This document shows positions 41,260 to 50,179 of a stretch of 64,000 nt of DNA, piece by piece. The stretch is from Lachnospiraceae bacterium UBA7196 (lineage in GTDB: Bacteria > Bacillota > Clostridia > Lachnospirales > Lachnospiraceae): the NCBI GenBank assembly GCA_002490835.1, contig DKUU01000027.1, positions 1-64,000 of the forward strand, given 5' to 3'. The stretch's first letter is position 1. Each line of letters begins with the position of its first letter. Both the position numbers and the translations under genes were made by a program. The notes beneath the pieces are model-generated. The model ran no database searches. It was not told where the DNA came from and worked only from the letters and a program-made list of their open reading frames with translations.

Positions 41260-42329
41260 TAAGCAGTGCCTTTGCCGATTTTGTCACACGTATTAAAAAA
41301 GAGGAAAAAGATATCATCTGCTATGGGGCGGGGATGCTGCCGCTTTATATCGAACCGCTCCTTGCACAATGCGGCTTATTGGAGAGGATATCCGTATTCG
41401 TAGACGGTGACCGTAAAAAAGAAGGGAAAACGGTGTCGTTTCAGGGAAGGCGCATTCTTATAAAAGCGCCAGATTATCTGAAAATGCTGGATGTCAAAAG
41501 GCATGTTATTTTGATCACAGCGGAACGATATCCGGAGATTTTGGAGCGGATCGGGGAGCTTGTGAATTTGGATGGCTGGGAGTGCTATGCGTGGCCGCTG
41601 TTGAACTTATCGTATTTTAAAAGCAGAAGTCTTGAAAAAATGGCGTTTGGAAACAGGCGCTTTATCCCGAAGGTGATCCATTTCATCTGGTTTGGCCAGA
41701 ATGCGGGGAAGAAGCTGGAATGCACGGAAAACGGGGAAAAAGAAAGTCTGCGGATCCGCTGTATGGAAAGCTGGAAAAAATATTGCCCGCATTATGAGAT
41801 AAGGCAGTGGGATGAAACCAATTACGATGTTCACAAGAACAGATACATAGAGCAGGCCTATGAAAGAAAAAAATGGGCCTATGTCAGCGATTATGTGAGA
41901 CTCGATGTTTTGTACCAATACGGCGGCGTTTATCTGGATACGGATGTGGAACTGTTTCGGAGTCCGGATGCGCTTCTGCGCACAGAAGCGTTTCTTTGCT
42001 TTGGAGAATGGCCGGCGCCAAACAGCGGCGCGGGGATGGGCTGCGTCAAGGGACATCCCCTTGTGAAAGAAATGATGGAAACAAGGGAAGAAATTGATTT
42101 TATACAGGAAGATGGAAGCGACGATCCCCGCACAAACAGCAATTATGAGATGCAGACGTTGATGCGGCACGGATTTACGATGAATTTCGATTATCAGCTA
42201 AGGGATGGTATGGCTCTGTATCCGCCGGATGTGATCGCTCCGGCCAGCGTCACGGGGAGAGATTCCTTTGTTACGGGAAGAAGCATCGGTATCCATCACT
42301 GCAATAATTCATGGAGGAGTAAGGCGTAA
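41250..42329 (+). CDS. GT32-type glycosyltransferase with N-terminal Rossmann-like domain
   Basis: 359 residues, two parts. Residues about 18-125 form a Rossmann-like module (DIICYGAGMLPLYIEPLL...ISVFVDGDRKKEGKTVSFQGRRI) that recurs across this locus. Residues about 138-359 are a GT32/OCH1-like transferase: PKVIHFIWFGQN, KKWAYVSDYVRLDVLYQYGGVYLDTDVEL with the DxD metal motif, and a C-terminal HHCNNSWR. It adds a hexose from a nucleotide sugar. It overlaps the upstream gene and ends 2 bases before the next, so it is tightly coupled. Confidence 0.85.
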   Translation: MSLISSAFADFVTRIKKEEKDIICYGAGMLPLYIEPLLAQCGLLERISVFVDGDRKKEGKTVSFQGRRILIKAPDYLKMLDVKRHVILITAERYPEILERIGELVNLDGWECYAWPLLNLSYFKSRSLEKMAFGNRRFIPKVIHFIWFGQNAGKKLECTENGEKESLRIRCMESWKKYCPHYEIRQWDETNYDVHKNRYIEQAYERKKWAYVSDYVRLDVLYQYGGVYLDTDVELFRSPDALLRTEAFLCFGEWPAPNSGAGMGCVKGHPLVKEMMETREEIDFIQEDGSDDPRTNSNYEMQTLMRHGFTMNFDYQLRDGMALYPPDVIAPASVTGRDSFVTGRSIGIHHCNNSWRSKA

Positions 42330-42331
42330 TC

Positions 42332-43942
42332 ATGGAAGTGCTCGTCAGTATTATCATCCCGGTCTATAACACGGAAGAATATCTGCCGGCTTGTCTGGAA
42401 TCACTGGTGACACAGACCTGTCAAAAGATAGAGATCATTCTGGTAAACGACGGCTCTACCGATAATTCTCTCTCCATTTGCGAGGAATATGCGTCAAAAT
42501 ATCCGTTTATCAAAGTCTATTCTCAGGAAAATGCCGGACAGGGCAGCGCCAGAAATCTGGGGATCAGTAAATGCAGCGGTGAGTATGTGACGTTTGTCGA
42601 TTCGGACGATTGGGTTGACCGGGAGATGGTGCAGAAGCTCTATGACAACATCATAGCGTCAGACAGCAGGATAGCGGTATGTAACTACAGAAGGACCTAC
42701 AAAGACCAGTTTGACCGTCATTATAAGATCGAAGAAAAGATATCGCCGAATCAGGTGATCGACCTAAAACATGAGAAGAAATTATTGAGTCAGGTATCCA
42801 CATTCGCGTGCGGGAAATTGATCAAAAAGGAGATTTTTGACCGATTTGAGCTGACCTTCCCGCATCACTTTTTTGAAGATACCGCAATGATGCCGATTTT
42901 GTCTGTGCTGGCGGGCAGAATTTCCTTTATTGACGACGCGCTGTACTATTACCGCAATCGAACGGGAAGCACGTCGATTGCGGAAGACAGGATGAACGAC
43001 AGGATCCGCTGTATGGATTCTTTTATCGGCTATTTTAAGAAGTACGGGCTTTATGAAGCATATGAAGAACAGTTAAAACAGATGATCGAACAGAGGGTAC
43101 AGGTCAATCTGCGTATGGCGGGAACGGTCCTGCACCAGAAATATAACGAATTTGCGGACAGACAGGAGCAGACGGCGAAACGGCTTTTTCCCGATGTACC
43201 GGTGAAACAGAAGAAAATCTGCGTCATTGGCAGCTATAACCTGATGACGGTCGCCAAAGTGGTGATGAATTATGAGGCGGATAAGAACGTAGAGCTGTAT
43301 TTCGGGCGGGAAAGTCTGATCAGTATGATGAGTGCGGCAAACAGATTGAATCAGATCAGTATAGGACATGAAATCCCGATGAAAAATAAGTGTCTGGTCA
43401 ATGATTTCTCAAAGAGGCTGCTTCACTTTAATCCTAGTGAATTTCAGGAGATCGATCATATCTTTATCGATCTGCTGGAGGAGCGGTTTGATATCGGCGT
43501 ATATGAAGGCGAATATTTTACCGTGAGCGACGCTTTTTTGGAAGTGGCGGACAAACTGCCGCTGACTTATCAAGTGATCGGCGCGGGATCGGAAGAGTGG
43601 GAAAGACTATGGAAAGAAGCGTGCGGCCGGTTTTTCGGGCGGATACTATTGTATGTGCGTCCGGAACAGGTCGTGATCGTGGAATCAAAACTGTCGGAAC
43701 AGTACATAGACGAAAAGGGCAGACATGATTTTGACGAAATCGATCAGATTAGAAAGTGCAATGAGAGACTGCAGAGATGCTACGACCATATCAAGTCGCT
43801 GCATCCGGAATGTAAGTCGGTAGCGGTCGCGCAGCTGGCGTACTATGCGACAAACGCCGATTTCAGGCACGGCTGCTTCCCGTGGCATCTGGGCAATATG
43901 GCATACAGCAGAATCGGGGAGTACATAAAGGAAGTATTGTGA
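42332..43942 (+). CDS. GT2 glycosyltransferase with C-terminal SGNH/DUF6270-like domain
   Basis: 536 residues. The N-terminal GT2 domain is complete: VSIIIPVYNTEEYLPACLESL, EIILVNDGSTDNSL, GQGSARNLGISKCSGEYVTFVDSDDWVD, and FFEDTAMMPILSVLAG. After about residue 290 comes a separate domain starting KKICVIGSYNLMTVAKVV, with YQVIGAGSEEWERLW and a final FPWHLGNMAYSRIGEYI. It resembles DUF6270-type, SGNH-hydrolase-like modules, although the call is tentative. It may both add a sugar and modify it. Confidence 0.85.
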   Translation: MEVLVSIIIPVYNTEEYLPACLESLVTQTCQKIEIILVNDGSTDNSLSICEEYASKYPFIKVYSQENAGQGSARNLGISKCSGEYVTFVDSDDWVDREMVQKLYDNIIASDSRIAVCNYRRTYKDQFDRHYKIEEKISPNQVIDLKHEKKLLSQVSTFACGKLIKKEIFDRFELTFPHHFFEDTAMMPILSVLAGRISFIDDALYYYRNRTGSTSIAEDRMNDRIRCMDSFIGYFKKYGLYEAYEEQLKQMIEQRVQVNLRMAGTVLHQKYNEFADRQEQTAKRLFPDVPVKQKKICVIGSYNLMTVAKVVMNYEADKNVELYFGRESLISMMSAANRLNQISIGHEIPMKNKCLVNDFSKRLLHFNPSEFQEIDHIFIDLLEERFDIGVYEGEYFTVSDAFLEVADKLPLTYQVIGAGSEEWERLWKEACGRFFGRILLYVRPEQVVIVESKLSEQYIDEKGRHDFDEIDQIRKCNERLQRCYDHIKSLHPECKSVAVAQLAYYATNADFRHGCFPWHLGNMAYSRIGEYIKEVL

Positions 43943-43943
43943 A

Positions 43944-45458
43944 ATGGGCGGACAAAAAATAAAACTTCATTGTTTTACGATTTCCCGCTTAGAGAAGCTG
44001 AGTAGGAAGAAAAAGATCATCTGCTTCGGGAGCGGGAATAACCTCACCCATCTGTTTGACGCTATGCGGGATCTGCGGATGGAGGAGAGGATCAGCTATA
44101 TCGCAGACAATGATAAGGCAAAATGGGGAAAGAGCAGAATCTTGAACGGCCGCTTGGTTCCGATAGAAAATCCGGAGAGATTAAGAACGGAGAATTGGGA
44201 TGAAATTATTCTGCTGGTCGCGATCGTTTCATACCATGTGATCTTAAAGCAGTTGGATGGGCTGCTTAAGGGGACGAGGGCGGTCTGCACAGTTTCTCCG
44301 GCGTACCGATATTGGTATGACAGAATATTGGACAAGCTGACACTGAGGCAGCCGTCACGCCAAGCCTTGATTTTACAGGGAGAAGGGGATACCTGCGAAA
44401 ATGCCAAAGCGCTGATGCAGGAGTTTAGAAAACACAAGGCTTATAACAGCTATCAGATCGCGTGGCTGTGTGAACATACAGGAAGAGACGGGGCGTATCC
44501 GGCGGAAATCTGCCTGCTTCGGAATATGCCGTTAAGGAAGCATACGGCCAGACAGATTTATGCGTACTATCGTTATTTTAACCGGGCCAAATATCAGATT
44601 TACGAGAATAAGATGATACCCAAGGTACGGAAGGAACAGATCGCGTGCTATATGAATCATGGGACGCCGATTAAATCGACCAAGGGAAAGATCGTCGTAT
44701 ATCAGGACACGGACTATGTGGTAGCTCCGTCTGAAACTGCCGCTGCTATCATCTGTGAACAGTATGAGGCACGTAAAGATCAGATCCTTATCTGCGGCGC
44801 GCCAAGGACAGACAGCCTGTTTGGGGAGGAAACAAACCGTAAACTGGCGGATGCACTGCATTTAGAGCGATATGAGAGGATGATCTTGTGGGCGCCGACT
44901 TTCAGGGTGCATGAGAATTACAGCAGGAGAGATTCTGCAAAGGAATATCGTTTCGGGATACCGTTAATAGAGGGAGAAGCGGATTATCAGGCGATGGTGG
45001 AAGTCCTGAAAGAAAAAAAGGTGCTGCTGGTGATCAAGCCGCATATCCATGAGGAAGTGTCAGAGCTTACCCTGAGCGAAGCAGATCACATCCGTATCGT
45101 CAAGCAGGATTTTTTGGACCGGCTTGACAGCAATGTATATGACCTGATGAAGCTTTCGGACGCCCTGATCACCGATTATTCTTCCATAGCCTTTGATTAT
45201 ATGCTCTTAAACAGGCCGATCGGGTATGCTATAGACGATATGGAGCAGTATACCATCGGATTTTCGGTGCCAAATCCCCTTGATTATATGACGGGCATGA
45301 AAATGAAGACGAGCGCTGAGCTGCGGGAGTTTATCGCGTCGGTGGCTGCCGGGCGGGACGATTACAGAGCGGAGCGGGAAAAGCTGCGGGACAGGATACA
45401 TACTTATCAGGATGGAAAGAACAGTAAAAGGCTGTTGAAATTACTTGATTTGCTATAA
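43944..45458 (+). CDS. Glycerophosphotransferase (TagB/TagF type) with N-terminal Rossmann-like domain
   Basis: 504 residues. Residues about 20-110 are the locus-specific Rossmann-like module (KKIICFGSGNNLTHLFDAM...ISYIADNDKAKWGK). The rest is a CDP-glycerol:poly(glycerophosphate)-type transferase: ACYMNHGTPIKSTKG, YVVAPSETAAAIICEQYEA, ILICGAPRTDSLFG, ILWAPTFRVHE, LLVIKPHIHEE, SDALITDYSSIAFDYMLLNRPIGYA. The invariant His residues and SS motif of the family are present. With the TagD-like enzyme at 61301 it implies glycerol-phosphate in the glycan. Confidence 0.9.
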   Translation: MGGQKIKLHCFTISRLEKLSRKKKIICFGSGNNLTHLFDAMRDLRMEERISYIADNDKAKWGKSRILNGRLVPIENPERLRTENWDEIILLVAIVSYHVILKQLDGLLKGTRAVCTVSPAYRYWYDRILDKLTLRQPSRQALILQGEGDTCENAKALMQEFRKHKAYNSYQIAWLCEHTGRDGAYPAEICLLRNMPLRKHTARQIYAYYRYFNRAKYQIYENKMIPKVRKEQIACYMNHGTPIKSTKGKIVVYQDTDYVVAPSETAAAIICEQYEARKDQILICGAPRTDSLFGEETNRKLADALHLERYERMILWAPTFRVHENYSRRDSAKEYRFGIPLIEGEADYQAMVEVLKEKKVLLVIKPHIHEEVSELTLSEADHIRIVKQDFLDRLDSNVYDLMKLSDALITDYSSIAFDYMLLNRPIGYAIDDMEQYTIGFSVPNPLDYMTGMKMKTSAELREFIASVAAGRDDYRAEREKLRDRIHTYQDGKNSKRLLKLLDLL

Positions 45459-45508
45459 AGGGCGGACGCTTGGCGGTCAGGGATGACGGGAAGGAATGCA
45501 GGATTTTG

Positions 45509-46432
45509 ATGGAAGTGGGAAATAACACACAGCTCTATGAGAGATTTTTAAAACGAAAATATGACTACCTTTGGTTGAAGTCCATGGTGGAGAAAGCACA
45601 GATGGTTCCGGATCATGCGAAGGCAACGTTGCTCACAGGTTCTTCTCATGCGTTGAACGGTGTGAAAGAGACAGTCTGGACAAACGCAATAAACTGCTCC
45701 ATGCACTCGCAGGATCTCTATTATGATTTCCTGTGCGCGCGGACCGCAATGGAGGGAACATCACAGTTTCAAAGATGCTTTATTATCTTCGGATATTATA
45801 TTGCATATCAGGATCTCTCTCTCAGTCAGGGATTGCGTGCCCAGATGGTTGCGCCGATTTATTATCCGATCTTTGGGGACGCGCATCATTGGGAGACGCC
45901 GGAGACAGTTGATATTTGGAAGGAGTTCGAGGGGATATCGGAGGAAACGAGGGAAGCGTGTGAAGCGTGGGCGCGCCAAATGATTCGCGAGGAAGCCACT
46001 TATTATTCAAGGTTCAGACGCCGCAGACCCTTTTTTGACTTTGGAGGACTTTCGTGGCAGGAACTGTCGAAGGAGGAGCAGGATCAGTACGCAAGGAAAA
46101 GGGCGGACAGTCATAACAGCATTATGAAACATACGGACAGCTTTTATGAAAACCGGCAGATATTGAAGGACTATGTTCATTTTCTGCATTTAAGAGAGGT
46201 AATGCCCATAGTGGTGATCCCGCCGTTTTCACCGGTTTATAACGGTTATGTGGAAAAGGAGTTGAAAACGTCCGTGACGGAGATGGTGGATGCGGTGCCG
46301 GAAGAGGTGGCCTTTGTTGATTTTAATAAGGACAGCGTTTTTGAAAATACCGATTTTATGGACACAGATCATTTGAACGAGCAGGGAGCTGAGAAGATGA
46401 GCCGGATTTTGGCTGAGCGGTTTGGGAGATAA
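45509..46432 (+). CDS. SGNH/DltD-like protein of the glycan locus
   Basis: 307 residues from ATG 45509 (AGGA five bases upstream); the frame opens at a TTG, 45470. A block-I-like LLTGSSHALNG and a C-terminal DTDHLNEQGAEKMSRILAERF, which has the D-x-x-H spacing of SGNH hydrolases and DltD, suggest an ester-type acyl transfer or hydrolysis. The internal VMPIVVIPPFSPVY also fits. No signal peptide is seen, which is odd for DltD. The role could be O-acylation of the glycan. Not firmly identified. Confidence 0.6.
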   Translation: MEVGNNTQLYERFLKRKYDYLWLKSMVEKAQMVPDHAKATLLTGSSHALNGVKETVWTNAINCSMHSQDLYYDFLCARTAMEGTSQFQRCFIIFGYYIAYQDLSLSQGLRAQMVAPIYYPIFGDAHHWETPETVDIWKEFEGISEETREACEAWARQMIREEATYYSRFRRRRPFFDFGGLSWQELSKEEQDQYARKRADSHNSIMKHTDSFYENRQILKDYVHFLHLREVMPIVVIPPFSPVYNGYVEKELKTSVTEMVDAVPEEVAFVDFNKDSVFENTDFMDTDHLNEQGAEKMSRILAERFGR

Positions 46433-46461
46433 GAAGATTTGGGAGGAGTAAAAGGGAAGCG

Positions 46462-47685
46462 ATGGAACCGTTGATTAGTGTCATCATACCGGTTTATCAG
46501 GTGGAGCTATATGTGGCGCACTGTATTGAGAGTGTGACCGGCCAGATTTATCAGAATTTAGAAATTATTTTGATAGATGACGGTTCCGTTGATAAATCAG
46601 GGGAAATTTGCGATTTGTATATGGATAAAGATGAACGTATTAAAGTAGTTCATCAGGAGAATCAGGGATTATCCGCAGCCAGAAACCGTGGAATAGAGAT
46701 TGCAAAGGGAGAATATTTATGCTTTGTGGACAGCGACGATTGGATAGATGAGAGATTTATTGATGTCGTGTATCGTATCAGTGCGGGGACAGGCTGCGAT
46801 ATCGTGCAGTGCGGTTTTCAAAATACTCTTTTTGATGATATGGAAAAAGACGGGAGAGAAGGGAAGTATACGGTTTACACACCAAAGGAATATAGTATCG
46901 CAGCCTATACCCTGCTTTCTTGGAAATGCAATGTGGCATGGAATAAATTATATAGAGCATCCCTGTTTGCGGGCATCAGGTATCCGAAAGGAAAAATCCA
47001 TGAGGATGAGTTCACGACGTATAAGCTGATATGGAAAGCCAACAGGATCGCGGTTACAAATACGAAATTATATTTCTACCGACAAAGGACAGACAGCATT
47101 ATGGGAAGGGCCTATTCCCTTAAACGGCTGGATGCCGGAGAGGCTTATCGGGAAAGAGAGAAATTCTATGAGGACTTAGGAGAAACAGAACTGTTAAATC
47201 TGGCTCGCACGGCTCATTTAGAATGGCTTGACTGGAATCTGCCGTTGGTGAGACAACACAGCGAGGCAACAGCAGAACTGGTGGCTGCGTTAGAAGAAGA
47301 AAAGGCATATCTTGAGAAACATACGAAAGACGAACAGATATATAAGAAAGGATTGAAATTTCACGGATATTTATTTCCGTTTTCAAGAGTTCCGTATGGG
47401 AGCAGAATCATCCTCTATGGGGCAGGCGATGTGGGAACGCAGTATTACAGGCAGATCACGGAATTAAATTATTGCGATGTGGTTGCCTGGGTGGATGGAA
47501 ATGCAGAAAAATATAAACAGATGGGGTTTCCGGTAAAAGGAAAAGAGGAAGTTTCAGCACAAAATATCGAAGCGGAATATATTGTGTTTGCTTTCAATAA
47601 TGATATTTTAGCAAAAGAAATGATGCAGAAATTCAGGCAGGCGGGAAATGAGAAAAAAATCATATATGAGGTCATTAAAATATAA
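46462..47685 (+). CDS. GT2 glycosyltransferase with C-terminal Rossmann-like domain
   Basis: 407 residues. GT2 domain: ISVIIPVYQVELYVAHCIESV, EIILIDDGSVDKSGEIC, GLSAARNRGIEIAKGEYLCFVDSDDWID, IHEDEFTTYKLIWKA. From about residue 314 the recurring module begins: IILYGAGDVGTQYYRQITELNYCDVVAWVDGNAEKYK, then VFAFNNDILAKEMM. This C-terminal module is very like that of the gene at 48850, so the two may share a recent duplication. Confidence 0.92.
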   Translation: MEPLISVIIPVYQVELYVAHCIESVTGQIYQNLEIILIDDGSVDKSGEICDLYMDKDERIKVVHQENQGLSAARNRGIEIAKGEYLCFVDSDDWIDERFIDVVYRISAGTGCDIVQCGFQNTLFDDMEKDGREGKYTVYTPKEYSIAAYTLLSWKCNVAWNKLYRASLFAGIRYPKGKIHEDEFTTYKLIWKANRIAVTNTKLYFYRQRTDSIMGRAYSLKRLDAGEAYREREKFYEDLGETELLNLARTAHLEWLDWNLPLVRQHSEATAELVAALEEEKAYLEKHTKDEQIYKKGLKFHGYLFPFSRVPYGSRIILYGAGDVGTQYYRQITELNYCDVVAWVDGNAEKYKQMGFPVKGKEEVSAQNIEAEYIVFAFNNDILAKEMMQKFRQAGNEKKIIYEVIKI

Positions 47686-47727
47686 ATGATAAGATAGACA
47701 GAAGCCAATGAGGGAGGAATGGGAAAT

Positions 47728-48846
47728 ATGATTGCATTATATGGAGCAGGACAGGAGTTTGTTAACTTGATTAATGCTGGCAAATTAAAAAAAATAGATT
47801 TTGTTGTTGACACCAATTCCCAATATTATGGGGGGGGGGTATGTGGTTATACGATATATGATAAAAGCAAATTATCAGACTTAACAGAAGAAGATTTTGT
47901 GTGCATTACATCGATGAAATATTTTGATGAGATTTTTCAAACGATTAGAGAGATTAATAGTGAGGTTACTATTATCAACATTTACCAGCTCTATTGGATG
48001 GAAAATACGCTGCCTGATTTATTAAGAGAATTAAGAACCAGAGATGATGTATATGAACAAGCTAATGATGATCAGGTAAGAGTATGGATGAAAGAATCAA
48101 ATGATGATGAAATAGAATATTGGAAAAAACGGATACCGGCAGTGAAAAATATGGGTGACCGTAGATTTACGGAAAGAGAATTTATGTATCCGTATAATCC
48201 GGAAATAAGTATAAGGGAAGAAGATTTGGTATTGGATGTCGGTGCAGGTCCATTGCCGAAATTTGGAAATATAATAAACGGTCATAAGTTGAAATATATA
48301 CCGTTAGACCCGTTGGCATATTCGTATAGAGAAATATTGGATGAATTAAAGATTGTTCTGCCGGTTTATACAAAGTTTGCCTTTATGGAAATTTTAACAT
48401 GTTATTATGCGGCAGAGAGTGCAGATTATGTGATCGTAAATAATGCGCTCGATCACAGTATTGATGTCCTTAGAGCATTTGTTGAGTGCCTGAAGGTAGT
48501 TCGCATTGGCGGTTATCTATTGTTGGAACACATGGAAGCGGAAGGAGCGCATAATGGATATACAGGGCTGCATACATGGAATATAACATCAATAGATAAT
48601 GATCTGATTTTCTTTGATGAAATCAATAAAGTGAATGTTTCAAGTGCTTTTTCCGAATGCTGCGCAATAGAAACCAAACGGATCAAGCAGGGGTACAGAG
48701 ATTTAATCATTGCAAAGATTCATAAAAAAGGAGCAGTTCCTGCAGATATTACGCGTAAATTTGATACAAAAGAGTTTGCAGGAAAAATCATCGATGATCT
48801 ATATAAAGAACGAAGTCAGGAGATGGATGATTTTAGGAGGAAATAA
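47728..48846 (+). CDS. SAM-dependent methyltransferase with N-terminal Rossmann-like domain; poly-G tract (in frame)
   Basis: 372 residues from ATG 47728; an ATG at 47719 has too short a gap to GGGAGG. Residues about 1-105 are the recurring module (MIALYGAGQEFVNLINAGKLKKIDFVVDTNSQYYGGGVCGY). The G10 tract at 47830-47839 encodes its GGGV turn. The remainder is a class I methyltransferase: DLVLDVGAGPLPKFGNII, YIPLDPLAYSYREIL, SADYVIVNNALDHSIDVLRAFVECLKVVRIGGYLLLEHMEAEG. Ten G keeps the frame; nine or eleven would end it soon after. An N- or O-methylation of the glycan is likely. Composition is AT-rich from here on. Confidence 0.85.
   Translation: MIALYGAGQEFVNLINAGKLKKIDFVVDTNSQYYGGGVCGYTIYDKSKLSDLTEEDFVCITSMKYFDEIFQTIREINSEVTIINIYQLYWMENTLPDLLRELRTRDDVYEQANDDQVRVWMKESNDDEIEYWKKRIPAVKNMGDRRFTEREFMYPYNPEISIREEDLVLDVGAGPLPKFGNIINGHKLKYIPLDPLAYSYREILDELKIVLPVYTKFAFMEILTCYYAAESADYVIVNNALDHSIDVLRAFVECLKVVRIGGYLLLEHMEAEGAHNGYTGLHTWNITSIDNDLIFFDEINKVNVSSAFSECCAIETKRIKQGYRDLIIAKIHKKGAVPADITRKFDTKEFAGKIIDDLYKERSQEMDDFRRK
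47830..47839 (+). repeat. Poly-G tract G10 in methyltransferase gene 1
   Basis: Ten consecutive G within codons for YYGGGVCGY. Length 3n+1 keeps the gene in frame (ON). Candidate slipped-strand phase-variation site. Confidence 0.9.
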
Positions 48847-48849
48847 GCG

Positions 48850-50136
48850 GTGGTTTCTATTATTATTCCCGTATACAATGGTGAATCGATCATTAGACGC
48901 AGTATAAACAGTGCAATCAGTCAAACCTATAAAGACATAGAAATTATATGTGTGGATGACGCATCAACGGATAATACACCTGACATTTTGAAAGAATATG
49001 CGAATAAAGACTGTAGAATTCATGTTTTTACTGAAAGTAGAAATGTCGGAACATCCAAAGCCAGAAAAGACGGAGGAAAGATGTCAAAGGGGGAGCATAT
49101 TCTCTTTCTGGATGCGGATGATGAGCTTGAACCGTTTACATGTGAAAGGCTCCTTCAGGTTTACGAGGAGCATAGATGGGATATTTTGCAGTTTGGAGCA
49201 GAGATTATCGGGGAAAAAACAGTTAATAAAGAAAAACTCCAAAGTGTAAGTAAATATATGAAGCCGGTATTAGGGGAAGTGAGTATTTCAAAAGAAAGGG
49301 AACTTTGTTTTGAAATACAGAAGAATGCACATAACTTATGTGGAAAATTCATGAACGGTACTGTAGTACGGAGAGCTTTTTCGCTTCTTTCAGATGACAG
49401 GCTTTTGATGGGGGAAGATCTCTATGCGTTTTATGCGATCAGTTTATTGGCCGATGGATATTTTGGCATAGATGATAAATTATATAAGTATTATTTTGGA
49501 AGCGGTATTACCGGAAATAAGAGATGCTTTGCTGAATTGCTTGAAATTTATTCTTCTTCAGTTCGGGTTTATCAGCATTGCGTAGAAATAACACGAAAGT
49601 TGAATATGGAGGAAGAATGTAGAGGCCTTTTAGAAGGTATTGGCCGGAATGTGAAAGAGTCCTGTATATCTTTTGTCTGTACATCTGATGTGACAACAGA
49701 GAAAAAGCAAGTGGCTGCAGCAGAAAATATTTTAAAACAGTACTGGACCGCGGAAGATATTCAATATATGTGCGCGAGACTTTTGCAGGAAAGAATACGG
49801 ATGCGAAATCGAATGGTAGAAATAATTCATAAAAAACACTGGCTGTTTCCGTACAATAAAGTTGATAAGGATACAGAAATTATTCTATATGGCGCTGGGG
49901 ATGTAGGAATAGATTATTATAGACAAATTAAAGATACAGATTATTGTAAAGTCATATTGTGGGTGGATAAAGGCAAATGCGGAAGTACTATCGAGAACAG
50001 TATCATATCATCTATAGATGATATTAATATTTGTGAAAAAACGGCAATTTTAATAGCAGTAGAAGATGAAGATTTACGGAATAAAATTAAAGAAGATTTA
50101 GTCGATTATGGAATCGAAGATGATCGAATTTTGTGA
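48850..50136 (+). CDS. GT2 glycosyltransferase with C-terminal Rossmann-like domain
   Basis: 428 residues, GTG start after TTAGGAGG. GT2 domain: VSIIIPVYNGESIIRRSINSA, EIICVDDASTDNTPDIL, NVGTSKARKDGGKMSKGEHILFLDADDELE, MGEDLYAFYAISLLA. The C-terminal module from about residue 340: EIILYGAGDVGIDYYRQIKDTDYCKVILWVDKGKCG, followed by AILIAVEDEDLRNKIKEDL. Next to a methyltransferase gene and in the AT-rich part of the locus. Confidence 0.9.
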   Translation: MVSIIIPVYNGESIIRRSINSAISQTYKDIEIICVDDASTDNTPDILKEYANKDCRIHVFTESRNVGTSKARKDGGKMSKGEHILFLDADDELEPFTCERLLQVYEEHRWDILQFGAEIIGEKTVNKEKLQSVSKYMKPVLGEVSISKERELCFEIQKNAHNLCGKFMNGTVVRRAFSLLSDDRLLMGEDLYAFYAISLLADGYFGIDDKLYKYYFGSGITGNKRCFAELLEIYSSSVRVYQHCVEITRKLNMEEECRGLLEGIGRNVKESCISFVCTSDVTTEKKQVAAAENILKQYWTAEDIQYMCARLLQERIRMRNRMVEIIHKKHWLFPYNKVDKDTEIILYGAGDVGIDYYRQIKDTDYCKVILWVDKGKCGSTIENSIISSIDDINICEKTAILIAVEDEDLRNKIKEDLVDYGIEDDRIL

Positions 50137-50179
50137 TAGTTATTTAGTGTAGATGAATATATGAAACGGGAGATAAAAG

